Shown: positions 1-9,315, numbered from the stretch's first letter. The stretch is 64,000 nt of DNA from Oscillospiraceae bacterium (GCA_017828975.1 JAGAJN010000016.1:62001-126000), one strand, 5' to 3'. Numbers and translations are program-made. The notes: a model not told the origin generated them from the letters alone.

Positions 1-69
1 GCTGGAGCAGCTTACCAAGTAAAAAGTTCAGCAGAACCTGCATACATACGAAAGGTCGGCGTCTTATGA
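1..69 (+). CDS. possible C-terminal end of an upstream gene (partial)
   Basis: Frame 1 is open from the window edge to a TGA at 67-69, giving a 22-residue tail that ends KVGVL. Its stop overlaps the ATG of the next gene in an ATGA arrangement, which is common for translationally coupled operon genes. Another frame ends at 22 after LEQLTK and could equally be the true upstream gene. Too short to identify. Confidence 0.3.
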   Translation, partial: AGAAYQVKSSAEPAYIRKVGVL

Positions 70-464
70 AGGACACTATCATCATAATAATACTTACGTT
101 TATAGCTGTGGTCCTTACAGGCTGCAGCAGCGGTGAGAAGCACGATAAGCAGCCGTCTATGGACTGTGAGGTCATTACCGCAGATGACGGCGGTACTGTC
201 CTTCGGAAAAACGGTGAGGAGCATAGCAGCTTTACCGTTCTTGAGGGTGAAGTTGTTGAGATAGCTGTCAGCGTTCAGCGGGTAAGCGGTGTCTTGGATA
301 TTACCATCTTTTCCGACGGCAAAGCTGCAATTTACGAGGGAAATGACGTTCCTACATCATCATTTACGGTATATGCAAAGGAAAAGGGAGAGTACACTAT
401 TTGCGTAAAAGCGGAGGATTTTGAGGGGGATTATTCCTTCGATATTTCAAAAAAGTCCGCTTAA
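66..464 (+). CDS. small lipoprotein of unknown function
   Basis: A 132-residue protein with a hydrophobic N-terminal signal (residues about 4-18) ending in a lipobox LTGC, so Cys20 is probably lipidated and the protein anchored outside the membrane. The rest is soluble and beta-rich by eye, with regularly spaced acidic residues and no catalytic motif I recognise; it could be a small beta-sandwich domain. It lies 22 bp upstream of a second lipoprotein gene, so the two are probably co-transcribed. The function is unknown. Confidence 0.75.
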   Translation: MKDTIIIIILTFIAVVLTGCSSGEKHDKQPSMDCEVITADDGGTVLRKNGEEHSSFTVLEGEVVEIAVSVQRVSGVLDITIFSDGKAAIYEGNDVPTSSFTVYAKEKGEYTICVKAEDFEGDYSFDISKKSA

Positions 465-486
465 TTGATAAAAGGGAGAGAAAGAA

Positions 487-1218
487 ATGAAAGAGTTTAA
501 GAGAATTGGAGCAATAGCAGCTATTGCAGCAGTTTTGATTTGCGGCTGCTCAGCAACAGGTGATGACGGCGGCGTTACCGTTCTGACACCCGAAACACTT
601 GCTTCGCAGCTTACGGAGATAGCTCACGAGGAGCAGACAACGACGGAAGCACCGTCCGAAACCGCAGCGGAAACCACCACCGAAGCAGCCGTCGAAACTA
701 CTGAGGAAACTACAACAGAAACAGAGGCACAGGCTGCATCGATCGATGAAGCGGTTATCCGCAGTTTGTTTGATGAAAACATCTACTGTTTAAGAAATCT
801 TTACGGTGCGACTTCTCTGTATCCCGAGGGAGATCCCGTTCAGGACGACCACATCTACAAGGCAGCTACCGACAGATTTGCAGATTATGCCGAGTTTGAG
901 AGCTACATCAGAAGTGTTTTTTGTACTGAGGAAGCAGAACGGCTTTTGTTTAATAGCCCGTACGAGGGACAGCCTATGTATCTGAATATTGACGGTATGC
1001 TTTGCGTTGATACCTATCTTGCGGGTGCAAAGGGCTATTATGTTGACTGGAGCGATTACAAGGTGGAGATAGTTTCCGTTGATGACAGCAGGTGCGAATT
1101 TATTGTAACGGGTCAGATAGAAGAGCCTGCGGAGGTTCCCGTTAAGGAAGATTATCCCAGAAATGGCGTCGCAGTTTACGAAAACGGCGGCTGGCATCTT
1201 GAAAAACTGATATTCTAA
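487..1218 (+). CDS. lipoprotein with Thr/Glu-rich linker
   Basis: A 243-residue predicted lipoprotein. The signal peptide ends in ICGC (Cys21), followed by a low-complexity Thr/Glu/Ala linker at about residues 48-85 and then a globular domain of about 155 residues. The linker probably holds the C-terminal domain away from the membrane, as in many Ruminococcus surface proteins; a similar acidic linker occurs in the GH44-like protein at 16780. A good Shine-Dalgarno (AAGGGAGAG) precedes the ATG. The globular part is not recognised and shows no enzyme motif. Confidence 0.75.
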   Translation: MKEFKRIGAIAAIAAVLICGCSATGDDGGVTVLTPETLASQLTEIAHEEQTTTEAPSETAAETTTEAAVETTEETTTETEAQAASIDEAVIRSLFDENIYCLRNLYGATSLYPEGDPVQDDHIYKAATDRFADYAEFESYIRSVFCTEEAERLLFNSPYEGQPMYLNIDGMLCVDTYLAGAKGYYVDWSDYKVEIVSVDDSRCEFIVTGQIEEPAEVPVKEDYPRNGVAVYENGGWHLEKLIF

Positions 1219-1236
1219 ACATTGGAGGAAACATAA

Positions 1237-1776
1237 ATGAACTCGCTTGACAGAATTCAGAAAATCATCAAGGTTTTCAAAATACTTACAAATATTGCAA
1301 TGATTTTTGCATATGTTTGCGCAGGACTGCTGCTTGTCACGGCGATTTTGATGGCAAATAACAGCTCCTATCAGATCATTGCAGACAGTGCCCCTGAGAT
1401 GTTTGCCGATATTGACCGAAATAAAACGATTGCCGAGATGCTTTGCGAATTTGTTGTTTGTCTTACAGACGGTCTGCTTCTCACATTTACTCAGCTTTAT
1501 CTAAAGCATGAGCTTGAGGACGGAACTCCCTTTACAAACAAGGGAGCAAACGAGATAAAAGGACTTGGTATTCGGCTTATTATTCTGCCGCTGGTGGCTA
1601 TCGGTATTATCTCAGCTATTTGCGCAATGTTTAACGCTGAGCTTCCGAAAACAATGTCTAACGAACTCTCCATAAGCTTCGGTATTGCGCTGATAATCAT
1701 TTCAATTATCTTCCGCTACGGTGCGGAGCTGGAAAGCAAGGTCAGAGAGAATAACGATATGAAACAGGGTGAATAG
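1237..1776 (+). CDS. DUF2975-like integral membrane protein
   Basis: A 179-residue membrane protein with about four hydrophobic segments (near residues 20-40, 70-87, 108-130 and 144-160). The stretch GTPFTNKGANEIKGLG between segments 2 and 3 resembles the signature of the DUF2975 family, often found near small HTH regulators. No such regulator is seen here. GGAGGA lies just upstream of the ATG, 18 bp after the preceding lipoprotein. The molecular function of the family is unknown to me. Confidence 0.65.
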   Translation: MNSLDRIQKIIKVFKILTNIAMIFAYVCAGLLLVTAILMANNSSYQIIADSAPEMFADIDRNKTIAEMLCEFVVCLTDGLLLTFTQLYLKHELEDGTPFTNKGANEIKGLGIRLIILPLVAIGIISAICAMFNAELPKTMSNELSISFGIALIIISIIFRYGAELESKVRENNDMKQGE

Positions 1777-1777
1777 T

Positions 1778-2191
1778 TTGAGAGTGGAGATCAATACACT
1801 TGATACAGAACTTTTTTTGAAGCTTTACACTTCCGTGGGCTGGGAACCGCCTGCATCAGAGCAAGCGGAAATCGCATTGAAGCATACCTTGGCTGCCTTT
1901 ACCGCTTATGACGGTGAAAAGCCCGTCGGTATGGTCAGACTTCTGGGGGATATGGGTATGTCCTTTTATGTGAAGGATTTTGCCGTTGTTCCCGAGTATC
2001 AGTCCAAGGGCGTCGGTTCGCTGCTTATCAATGCTTTAGAGGGATTTATCAGGGATAATATCCCGAAAAACCGTGCGGTAAGTCTGGAGCTTATCAGCAC
2101 AAAGAAAGCTGTTGAATTTTACAGGAAGAAGGGCTTTGAAGAACGTCCCTGTGACTGGGACGGTCCCGGAATGTTTAAGATGTTAATGTGA
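1778..2191 (+). CDS. GNAT-family N-acetyltransferase
   Basis: A 137-residue acetyltransferase of the GNAT fold, which moves an acetyl group from acetyl-CoA to an amine; the substrate cannot be read from the sequence. The core motif A is visible as VVPEYQSKGVGSLL, holding the Q/R-x-x-G-x-G acetyl-CoA pyrophosphate loop, and the typical late motif VEFYRKKGFEERP follows. I prefer the TTG at 1778, placed 5 nt after AGGGTGA, over a GTG at 1769 that overlaps that same ribosome binding site. It is the last gene before a terminator. Confidence 0.85.
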   Translation: MRVEINTLDTELFLKLYTSVGWEPPASEQAEIALKHTLAAFTAYDGEKPVGMVRLLGDMGMSFYVKDFAVVPEYQSKGVGSLLINALEGFIRDNIPKNRAVSLELISTKKAVEFYRKKGFEERPCDWDGPGMFKMLM

Positions 2192-2196
2192 TTATC

Positions 2197-2228
2197 CTCC
2201 CGCAAATTCGGTTTTGCGGGAGTTTTTT
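2197..2228 (+). terminator. intrinsic terminator between convergent genes
   Basis: Perfect 10-bp stem CTCCCGCAAA / TTTGCGGGAG with a 6-nt loop, followed by TTTTTT. It ends the GNAT operon on the + strand and touches the stop codon of the convergent flippase gene; the same stem may serve the minus strand, though with a poorer U-tract. Confidence 0.9.
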
Positions 2229-3732
2229 ATGGTGTTGGAAGAAGCTTAAATTCGCTGCATACGAATTTATCGTCCAGAATATCAAGAAGCAGGAAAATTA
2301 TCCCGCAGGCGGCAATGAAGGCAACTGTCCCATAAACAGGACGGCTTATCCCGAGAATGTTCACAAGAAGCTTCGCACCCTGACAGCAGACTGCCGAGTA
2401 AAGGCAGGGCTTCATCAGGTAAGAGAATATGTCGAACCGAAGCTGTTCGGTTTTAAGTACCATGTAAATTCGGGCGATATTGCTGGCGCAGTTGCTGGCG
2501 TAGTAGGAGATGACAACTCCCGTAAAGCCGTAAAGCTTGACGAAGATCACCACGCAGGCGATACGGATAATGTATTCCGCAAGGGAATTCAAGGTGGAGA
2601 AATTCTGCTTGCCAAGTCCCTTTAAAATGCCCTCCATCACGATTTCCAGATAGATGAACGGCACAACGGGAGCAAGCCGCACAAGGGTATCTCCCACGAG
2701 GCTTTCCGAGCAGAAGAGTGCGCCTATCTCCTTGCCCTCGCACAGTAAAATGCCCACTATAAGCAGGGAAAAGGCAAAGCTTTTGCACATTGCCTTGTGT
2801 GTCAGACGGCGGACACGCTTCATATTCCCCGAGGACGCCGCCGACGCTATTTCGGGGACAAGTATCACCGCAAGGCTGGACAGCACCAGCGACGGATAGA
2901 ATATGACGGGGATTATGAAAGCCTCAAACATTCCGTATTCACTGAGGGCGATGTCCGAAGAACCGTAGTGTTTCAGCAGCGTTACGGGTACCAGGGCTTC
3001 GTTGGCGCTGCTCATTATCATCTGAACATAGCCGCTCAGGAGAATGGGAAAGGCTATCTGTATAAATTGCCTGAATGTTGTAACGGTGGGATTTTCGGCG
3101 GTATATTTTGAAAATCTTTGGTATTCGCCTATATACGCCGCTGTGAGAAAAACGCAGGAGGCAAGTTCCCCGATGAAAATCGAACGGGAAAGCAGACGGT
3201 AGATGCTTTCCTCAGTGAAAATTATCCCGCCGGCAAGTATGCCGTTTTTTATGAGAAATTCGGCACAATCGGCGATACATGGGATCTTGACCTTTCTGAC
3301 GGCGTGAAAATATCCCTTAATGCACGAACCCGCTGATGCAAGTGGGAGCGACAGGGCGAGGACACGGATAGCAGAGCCTGTTTCCTTGTCCCGCAGAAGA
3401 TTTTCGGCAAGCGTTTCCGACAAAGCCGCCGAGCCTGCTGCGAAAAAAATACTCAGGGACAGCCCGAAGCCCAGACAGAGCGTCATCACCCTTGACGGGT
3501 TGGGATTTCCTCTGCCTGTTTCCTCGGAAACAATCCTGCTGGCACAGGTGAAAATGTTGCCGTTTGCCAATACCATAATAAATCCGAAAAATGAGAAGAT
3601 AAGTGACATTATGCCTACGGAAACGGTGCCCAGACGGTTTGAGATGAAGGTGTTCAGGGCAAGTCCCGCAGTTTGGAGAAAAAAGGAAACGGCGGTGAGC
3701 TTCAGGGTGTCTTTGGTGATGCTTGGCTTCAT
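2227..3732 (-). CDS. MATE/SpoVB-like polysaccharide or lipid flippase
   Basis: A 501-residue protein made almost entirely of hydrophobic helices (about 12-14), in the MATE/MVF superfamily with strongest resemblance to stage V sporulation protein B and related lipid-linked oligosaccharide flippases. Family traits include the N-terminal pattern ending NRLGT, and the repeated pseudo-halves. In spore formers such proteins move cortex or wall precursors across the membrane; a drug exporter cannot be excluded. The ATG at 3732 (MKPSITKD) is preceded by GGAAGGA, so an upstream ATG at 3771 is less likely. It is the only clear minus-strand gene and diverges from murD. Confidence 0.75.
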   Translation of the reverse strand: MKPSITKDTLKLTAVSFFLQTAGLALNTFISNRLGTVSVGIMSLIFSFFGFIMVLANGNIFTCASRIVSEETGRGNPNPSRVMTLCLGFGLSLSIFFAAGSAALSETLAENLLRDKETGSAIRVLALSLPLASAGSCIKGYFHAVRKVKIPCIADCAEFLIKNGILAGGIIFTEESIYRLLSRSIFIGELASCVFLTAAYIGEYQRFSKYTAENPTVTTFRQFIQIAFPILLSGYVQMIMSSANEALVPVTLLKHYGSSDIALSEYGMFEAFIIPVIFYPSLVLSSLAVILVPEIASAASSGNMKRVRRLTHKAMCKSFAFSLLIVGILLCEGKEIGALFCSESLVGDTLVRLAPVVPFIYLEIVMEGILKGLGKQNFSTLNSLAEYIIRIACVVIFVKLYGFTGVVISYYASNCASNIARIYMVLKTEQLRFDIFSYLMKPCLYSAVCCQGAKLLVNILGISRPVYGTVAFIAACGIIFLLLDILDDKFVCSEFKLLPTP

Positions 3733-3790
3733 TTCGGTCAGTCCTTCCGGTAATTTTGCGAAATTTATCATAAAATATCAGAAAAAATAG

Positions 3791-3819
3791 TTGCTATTTC
3801 CTGTGAAATCGTATATAAT
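3791..3819 (+). promoter_or_regulatory. sigma-A-type promoter of murD
   Basis: TTGCTA, 17-nt spacer, TATAAT. The -10 box lies about 60 bp upstream of the murD ATG. It is one of several promoters in the window with a TTGCWW -35 box. Confidence 0.8.
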
Positions 3820-3878
3820 ATATTTGTATGTGCATGTTTCGGTGCAAATGATATTTTCAGAGAAATGAGGAATAATTT

Positions 3879-5291
3879 ATGCTGCCGACTGACAGATTTT
3901 TTCAGGGTCTTAAAGGAAAAAAAGTTGCTTTTATCGGAACGGGCGTTAGTCACAACGATCTTATTATGATGTTCCTTGAAAAGGGAATGGACGTTACCGT
4001 ATGCGACCGCAAATTCAAGGAACAGCTGGGCGAGCTTGCTGAGAACTTCGCAAAGGCGGGCGCAAAGCTTGCTCTAGGAAACAGCTATCTTGATGAAGCC
4101 GCAAAGTGCGATGTGGTTTTCAGAACTCCAGGAATGTATTTCAACAATTCGGATATTGCGAAAATGCGTGAAAACGGCGTTGTTGTTACCTCGGAGATGG
4201 AGGTGTTCTTCGACCTTTGTCCCTGTAAGATATACGCTGTTACGGGTTCGGACGGAAAGACTACCACCACTACGCTTATCTCCGAATTTTTGAAGAAACA
4301 GGGCAAAATGGTTTGGAAGGGCGGCAATATCGGCAAGGCGCTTCTGCCCGAGGTGGATAAAATGACCGCTGACGATGCGGCTGTGGTCGAGCTTTCCAGC
4401 TTTCAGCTTATCTCAATGAGAAAATCTCCCGATGTTTCGGTTATAACCAACATTGCCCCTAATCATCTGGACGTTCACGGGACAATGGAGGAGTACATTG
4501 ACAGCAAGAAGAACATTCTGCTCCATCAGAACGCATTCTCAAAAACCGTGCTTAATCTGGACAATGACATCACAAACGGTCTTTCGGGGCTTGTAAGAGG
4601 AGAACTTGTAAAGTTTTCCAGAAAAGCCGTTCCCGAAAACGGCAGCTTCCTTGACGATGAGGGCTGGCTTTGCTATAACCGATTCGGAAAGGTTGAAAAG
4701 ATCGTTCACAAGGACGATATCCGCATAAGAGGTATTCACAATGTGGAGAATTATCTCACGGCTATTGCTGCGGTTTACGGCGAGGTAGATGCAGAGAACA
4801 TTGTGTATACGGCGAAGAATTTCAACGGTGTTGAGCACAGAATTGAATTTGTCAGGGAGCTTGACGGTGTGAAATATTACAACGATTCCATTGCAACAAG
4901 TCCTACGAGAGTTATTGCGGGACTGAATTCCTTTGACCAAAAGCTTATTGTCATCGCAGGCGGTTACGACAAAAAGATCCCCTACGAGCCTATGGCAAAG
5001 CCTGTCAACGAAAAGGTCAAGACGCTGGTTCTGCTTGGCGCAACCGCAGATAAGATAGAAAAAGCTGTCAGGGAATATCCCGAGTATGATCCCAATGAGT
5101 TGAAAATAATCAGAGTTTCCACCCTTGAAGATGCAGTCGATGCGGCACGGGACAGCGCAGCCCCCGGCGACATTATCACACTTTCGCCCGCAAGCGCAAG
5201 CTTCGACCTGTACCGCAACTTTGAGGAAAGGGGAAATCATTTCAAGAGGATCGTAAATTCCCTTGAAGAAAGAGGTTCCGAAAATGCTTGA
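3879..5291 (+). CDS. murD: UDP-N-acetylmuramoyl-L-alanine--D-glutamate ligase
   Basis: MurD adds D-glutamate to UDP-MurNAc-L-Ala in the cytoplasm, an ATP-dependent step of peptidoglycan synthesis. The 470-residue length is normal. The N-terminal Rossmann domain carries GTGVSHND; the central Mur-ligase ATP site is TGSDGKTTTT (Lys127), followed by the VELSSFQL and NIAPNHLDVHG motifs; the C-terminal domain has YNDSIATSPTR and the late SPASASFD motif, all typical of MurD. GAGGAA precedes the ATG by 8 nt. Its end overlaps the next gene by 8 bp. It sits with peptidase genes here instead of in a large mur/dcw cluster. Confidence 0.95.
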   Translation: MLPTDRFFQGLKGKKVAFIGTGVSHNDLIMMFLEKGMDVTVCDRKFKEQLGELAENFAKAGAKLALGNSYLDEAAKCDVVFRTPGMYFNNSDIAKMRENGVVVTSEMEVFFDLCPCKIYAVTGSDGKTTTTTLISEFLKKQGKMVWKGGNIGKALLPEVDKMTADDAAVVELSSFQLISMRKSPDVSVITNIAPNHLDVHGTMEEYIDSKKNILLHQNAFSKTVLNLDNDITNGLSGLVRGELVKFSRKAVPENGSFLDDEGWLCYNRFGKVEKIVHKDDIRIRGIHNVENYLTAIAAVYGEVDAENIVYTAKNFNGVEHRIEFVRELDGVKYYNDSIATSPTRVIAGLNSFDQKLIVIAGGYDKKIPYEPMAKPVNEKVKTLVLLGATADKIEKAVREYPEYDPNELKIIRVSTLEDAVDAARDSAAPGDIITLSPASASFDLYRNFEERGNHFKRIVNSLEERGSENA

Positions 5292-6309
5292 TGTTAAAAA
5301 TACCGTGGCGGAGCTTGCCGACTGCGTTGGTGTGTCAGGCGGCGAGGGTTCTGCTGCCGAAGCTGCAATGCGGCTGCTTTCTCCTTATGTTGATGAGTGC
5401 TTCATCAGAAACGGCAACGTTGTGGGAAGGCTGGGCAGCGGAGAAAAGCGTATTCTCATTGATGCGCATATAGACCAGATAGGATTTATCGTCACAAATA
5501 TCACAGACGGCGGATTTATCAAGGTGGGAAATGTTGGCGGCATTGACAGAAGGCTGCTGCTTGCTCAGCAGGTGGTCATTCACGGGAAAAGTGATGTTAT
5601 GGGAATTATATGCACGATACCGCCCCATCTTTCCAAGGACGAAAGCTCTGTTCCCGAGATCGACGATATTTATATCGACACGGGATACAGCAATGAAAAG
5701 CTTCGGGAGATAGTTACCATCGGCGACCTTATTTCTTTTTCGGGGAAATGTATACCGCTTCTCGGAAACAGACTGACGGGTCATTCCCTTGATGATCGCT
5801 GCGGTGTTGCTGCTTTGATACACGCTGCTTCGATTTTACATGAAGATAAGATTTCACCTAACAACTGTTCGGTATATTTTATGTTTTCTGTTCAGGAGGA
5901 AATTGGAGAACGTGGAGCGCACTTCGGAGCGTTTGACATTGACCCCGATATTGCCGTTGCTGTGGACGTAAGCTTCGGTCTGACAAGCGGCGAAAAGCCC
6001 GAGCATTGCGGCGAATTGGGGAAGGGTCCAATGATAGGCATTTCGCCCTCACTTAGCCGCAGGCTGTCAAATCTTTTCATTGATATTGCAAAGAGGAAAA
6101 ATATCCCCTATCAGCTTGAGGTGATGAACAGACTCACGGGAACCAACGCCGACCAATTCTCCGTGAACAGGGGCGGCTGCGAGGCTGTTACGGTTTCTGT
6201 ACCGCTGAAATATATGCACACTCCCGTTGAGGTCATAGATTGCTCGGACGTTGAAAACACGGGAATTCTGCTGGCGGAATTCATTAAGGAGGTCTCCGGA
6301 AATGGATAA
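5284..6309 (+). CDS. M42-family metallo-aminopeptidase (first of pair)
   Basis: A 341-residue glutamyl-aminopeptidase/endoglucanase-M-type M42 peptidase that trims N-terminal residues from peptides in the cytoplasm using two metal ions. Visible ligands and catalytic residues are DAHIDQIG, DDRCG, QEEIGERG, the Asp in VAVDVSFG and the C-terminal His in KYMHTP, so it looks active. The ATG at 5284 follows AAGAGGT; an in-frame TTG at 5263 lies before that site and is rejected. It overlaps the end of murD and the start of a second M42 gene by 8 bp each, so translation is probably coupled. Confidence 0.9.
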   Translation: MLDVKNTVAELADCVGVSGGEGSAAEAAMRLLSPYVDECFIRNGNVVGRLGSGEKRILIDAHIDQIGFIVTNITDGGFIKVGNVGGIDRRLLLAQQVVIHGKSDVMGIICTIPPHLSKDESSVPEIDDIYIDTGYSNEKLREIVTIGDLISFSGKCIPLLGNRLTGHSLDDRCGVAALIHAASILHEDKISPNNCSVYFMFSVQEEIGERGAHFGAFDIDPDIAVAVDVSFGLTSGEKPEHCGELGKGPMIGISPSLSRRLSNLFIDIAKRKNIPYQLEVMNRLTGTNADQFSVNRGGCEAVTVSVPLKYMHTPVEVIDCSDVENTGILLAEFIKEVSGNG

Positions 6310-7330
6310 CAGGCTTTACACGTATATCAAGGAGCTTTGTGCTATTGGCGGAATTTCCGGGGACGAGGGCAGCGTTCGCAATTATATCAAGGAGAAGCTT
6401 GACGGACGGTATGAGCATTTTACCGACCCTTTGGGAAATCTTATTGTGACCGTCAAGGGCAAAAATCCGTCAAAAAAGAAGCTGATGGTCTGCGCTCATA
6501 TGGACGAGGTGGGAATGATAGTCACATCTCTGAAATCGGACGGAACGCTGGGCATTGATATGGTGGGCGGTGTTGACCCGAGAGTCTGCATAGGCAGGCG
6601 GGTAACTCTTCACGGCGGTACCATAAACGGTGTTATCGGTGCAAAGGCAGTGCATAATCTCACCGATGAGGAAAAGAAAAAAGCCCCCGATTTTTCGGGA
6701 CTTTATGTTGATATTGGCACATCTTCCAAGGAGGAAACGGAAAAACTTATCTCATTGGGGGACAGCGTTTGCTTTGCCTCGGATTTTATTGAGCTTGGCG
6801 ACGGTTTCATCAAGGATAAGGCGATCGACGACAGGGTAGGCTGTGCGATTTTGCTGCGTATTCTGGACGAAACGCCCGAGTACGATCTCACGGCGGTTTT
6901 CACCGTTCAGGAGGAGATCGGGCTGAGAGGTGCTGGTGCAGCGGCGTACACTGTTGCACCCGAATGTGCGCTTATTCTGGAAACCACCACTGCCGCTGAC
7001 ATTCCGTCGGCGGGCGAGGAGCAGAAGTGCTGTTATCTGGGCAAGGGTGCGGCAGTTCCGTTTATGGACAGATCGACCGTTTACGACAGGGAGCTTTTCA
7101 ACCTGTCAAAGGTGGCAGCGGAGGAAATTGCTGTCGGCTGGCAGACAAAGACCACCATTGCTGGGGGAAATGACGGCGGGGCGGTTCACAAATCCCGTGG
7201 GGGCGTGAAAACTCTGGCTGTTTCCGTTCCTGTGAGATACCTTCATTCGCCTGCCTGTGTTGCTAAACTGTCCGATATTATGGACAGTTACATGCTTGCG
7301 GGGGCAATGATCGAGAGGATATGCCGATGA
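6302..7330 (+). CDS. M42-family metallo-aminopeptidase (second of pair)
   Basis: A 342-residue paralogue of the preceding gene, with the same dinuclear metal site: CAHMDEVG, DDRVGC, QEEIGLRG, an ETTTAAD segment in place of the usual Asp ligand motif, and RYLHSP at the C-terminus. The ETTTAAD and GGNDGGAVH versions mark it as a different M42 subgroup from its neighbour, so the two probably differ in residue preference and may form hetero- or homo-dodecamers. AGGAGGT directly precedes the ATG at 6302. The end overlaps the next gene by 4 bp. Confidence 0.9.
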   Translation: MDNRLYTYIKELCAIGGISGDEGSVRNYIKEKLDGRYEHFTDPLGNLIVTVKGKNPSKKKLMVCAHMDEVGMIVTSLKSDGTLGIDMVGGVDPRVCIGRRVTLHGGTINGVIGAKAVHNLTDEEKKKAPDFSGLYVDIGTSSKEETEKLISLGDSVCFASDFIELGDGFIKDKAIDDRVGCAILLRILDETPEYDLTAVFTVQEEIGLRGAGAAAYTVAPECALILETTTAADIPSAGEEQKCCYLGKGAAVPFMDRSTVYDRELFNLSKVAAEEIAVGWQTKTTIAGGNDGGAVHKSRGGVKTLAVSVPVRYLHSPACVAKLSDIMDSYMLAGAMIERICR

Positions 7331-8046
7331 TCTCCCTTGCGGGAAATGCCGATTTTGCCGACAGGCTCAGCAATACCTACTACGGAATGAAGATACGCTC
7401 CTATCTGAATGCTTACGGTGTGGGATATGATTTTTGCCGATTTTACGTCGGTTTGGGGGAGAGCGATGGTGTTTTGCTCTGTTTCAACGGTTCGGCAGTC
7501 TGTGATGGTAACTTTTCCGATGAGGACATATACAGCTTTCTGGGATTTTGCCGTCCCCATAATCTGGAAATATCGGGTGGGGAACGCTGCTTTGACGGTT
7601 ACAGGGCAGTTAAACGAATAATGTTCGGTTTCACTGTACCCGAAGGCTTTATTGCCGAGGAAATAAAATCGGACGATTCCCTTGACAGTCATTTTCGGAT
7701 AATAAAAAGCGGATTTCCCGAAACAGACTATGAAAAATGGCTGGTGGATATTTCCCATAGAAAACGGCACGGCGTTTCAAAATTGTTCAAATTTAAGGAA
7801 ATCGCTTCTGCTACCATGCAATTTTGCTTTGATGATTTTGCATTTTTCTCGGAAATAGCCGTTCTTCCCGAATGTCGGGGACAGGGTGCTGCAAGGCGTA
7901 TGCTTTACAGCATTGCCGCCGAGTTTGCGGAAAAGGGGATAAGCTGCGGACTGTTCGCTTTGCCGCATCGGATGGGATTTTACCGTGAGATCGGTTTTCG
8001 GGAGCTTTTCGAGGACAACATATATTATAGTATTGGAGATAGTTAA
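7327..8046 (+). CDS. GNAT-family N-acetyltransferase
   Basis: A 239-residue protein with an unrecognised N-terminal half and a C-terminal GNAT domain. The acetyl-CoA loop is AVLPECRGQGAARRML and the final FYREIGFRE matches the usual GNAT end. The ATG at 7327 overlaps the upstream stop (ATGA) and has AGAGGAT 7 nt before it; the ATG at 7321 sits too close to that site. The two-part build resembles GNAT proteins whose N-terminal half is a degenerate second GNAT fold. The substrate is unknown. Confidence 0.75.
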   Translation: MISLAGNADFADRLSNTYYGMKIRSYLNAYGVGYDFCRFYVGLGESDGVLLCFNGSAVCDGNFSDEDIYSFLGFCRPHNLEISGGERCFDGYRAVKRIMFGFTVPEGFIAEEIKSDDSLDSHFRIIKSGFPETDYEKWLVDISHRKRHGVSKLFKFKEIASATMQFCFDDFAFFSEIAVLPECRGQGAARRMLYSIAAEFAEKGISCGLFALPHRMGFYREIGFRELFEDNIYYSIGDS

Positions 8047-9315
8047 ATGAACAGCTTTTTTAACATAGACAGCCGTATTGCCGAGCTGGGCAGGCTTGCA
8101 GAAAAGGCTTGCAGACCGCAGTTTGACGAGATCGAAGCCATCGCAGACTATAACGGACAGAAGGTGCTGTCCGCATTTATCAACAACAGAGTCAGCGAAG
8201 CTTGCATGAAGGGAACTACGGGCTACGGCTACGGAGACATCGGAAGAGATACTTTGGATGCCGTTTATGCCGAAGCTTTCGGCGGCGAGGACGCTTTGGT
8301 ACGCCACAATTTCGTCAACGGTACTCATGCACTGTCAACGGCACTGTTTGGCATACTCAGAACAGGTGACAAGCTTGTTGCCGTTACAGGCAGACCTTAC
8401 GATACATTGGAGGAAGTGATCGGCGTCAGGGGCGAGAAGGGTAACGGTTCGCTTGCGGATTATGGCGTTGAGTATGATGAAATTCCGCTGATGGACGATG
8501 GACGGGTGGATATTGCGGCTATCCCAGAAAAGATAAAGGGTGCAAAAGTGGCATATATTCAGCGTTCCAGAGGATATTCGCTCCGTCCGACGCTGACTGT
8601 TGAGGGCATTGAGGAGATAGTGAAGGCTTGCCGTGCAGCCGAGCCTAATATCTGCATTATGGTGGACAACTGCTACGGCGAATTTGTGCAAAGGTCTGAG
8701 CCTTTACAGGTAGGAGCAGACCTTATAATCGGCTCTTTGATAAAAAATCCCGGCGGCGCCATTGCCGAAACGGGCGGATATATCTGCGGAAAGGCAAAGT
8801 ATGTGGAGCTGTGCAGCTATCGCCTTACCTGCGTGGGTATGGGCAAGGAAGTGGGCTGTACTCTCAATCAGTGCAAGCCTATGTTACAGGGGTTCTTTAT
8901 GGCTCCTGAGGTGGTTGCGGCTGCTGTAAAAACTGCAACCTTTACATGCGAGATCTTCCATATGCTGGGTTTTGAAACCTTCCCGAAGCGTGAGGATAAG
9001 CGTGGGGATATTATTACTTCCGTTCTGCTGAAAAATGAGGAAAATCTGACGGCATTTGTTCAGGGCGTTCAGAAGGGTGCGCCTGTTGATGCGTTCGTAT
9101 CTCCCGAGGCGTGGGATATGCCGGGATATGAGAGCAAGGTAATTATGGCTGCGGGTGCGTTCAATATGGGTGCTTCCATTGAACTGTCTGCAGATGCGCC
9201 TATCAGAGAGCCGTTTGCGGCGTGGGTGCAGGGCGGTATAACATATCCCACAGGCAGGACGGGAATACTTTTGGCTGTTCAGGAAATGTATGACAGGGGA
9301 CTTATTAAGCTTTAA
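8047..9315 (+). CDS. methionine gamma-lyase-family PLP enzyme (aluminium resistance family)
   Basis: A 422-residue fold-type I PLP enzyme of the family often named methionine gamma-lyase family or aluminium resistance protein. The cofactor lysine is probably the Lys in IGSLIKNPGG, and GYGYGDIGRDT near the N-terminus and VNGTHA are family motifs. By homology it may cleave sulphur amino acids, but the family is little characterised and the true substrate is uncertain. Its ATG immediately follows the stop of the GNAT gene. No clear terminator follows before the gatC promoter. Confidence 0.8.
   Translation: MNSFFNIDSRIAELGRLAEKACRPQFDEIEAIADYNGQKVLSAFINNRVSEACMKGTTGYGYGDIGRDTLDAVYAEAFGGEDALVRHNFVNGTHALSTALFGILRTGDKLVAVTGRPYDTLEEVIGVRGEKGNGSLADYGVEYDEIPLMDDGRVDIAAIPEKIKGAKVAYIQRSRGYSLRPTLTVEGIEEIVKACRAAEPNICIMVDNCYGEFVQRSEPLQVGADLIIGSLIKNPGGAIAETGGYICGKAKYVELCSYRLTCVGMGKEVGCTLNQCKPMLQGFFMAPEVVAAAVKTATFTCEIFHMLGFETFPKREDKRGDIITSVLLKNEENLTAFVQGVQKGAPVDAFVSPEAWDMPGYESKVIMAAGAFNMGASIELSADAPIREPFAAWVQGGITYPTGRTGILLAVQEMYDRGLIKL

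Noticed and set aside
2188..2625. Plus-strand frames within 2188-3336
   Set aside because: They are antisense to the flippase gene, whose hydrophobic helices are clear on the minus strand.
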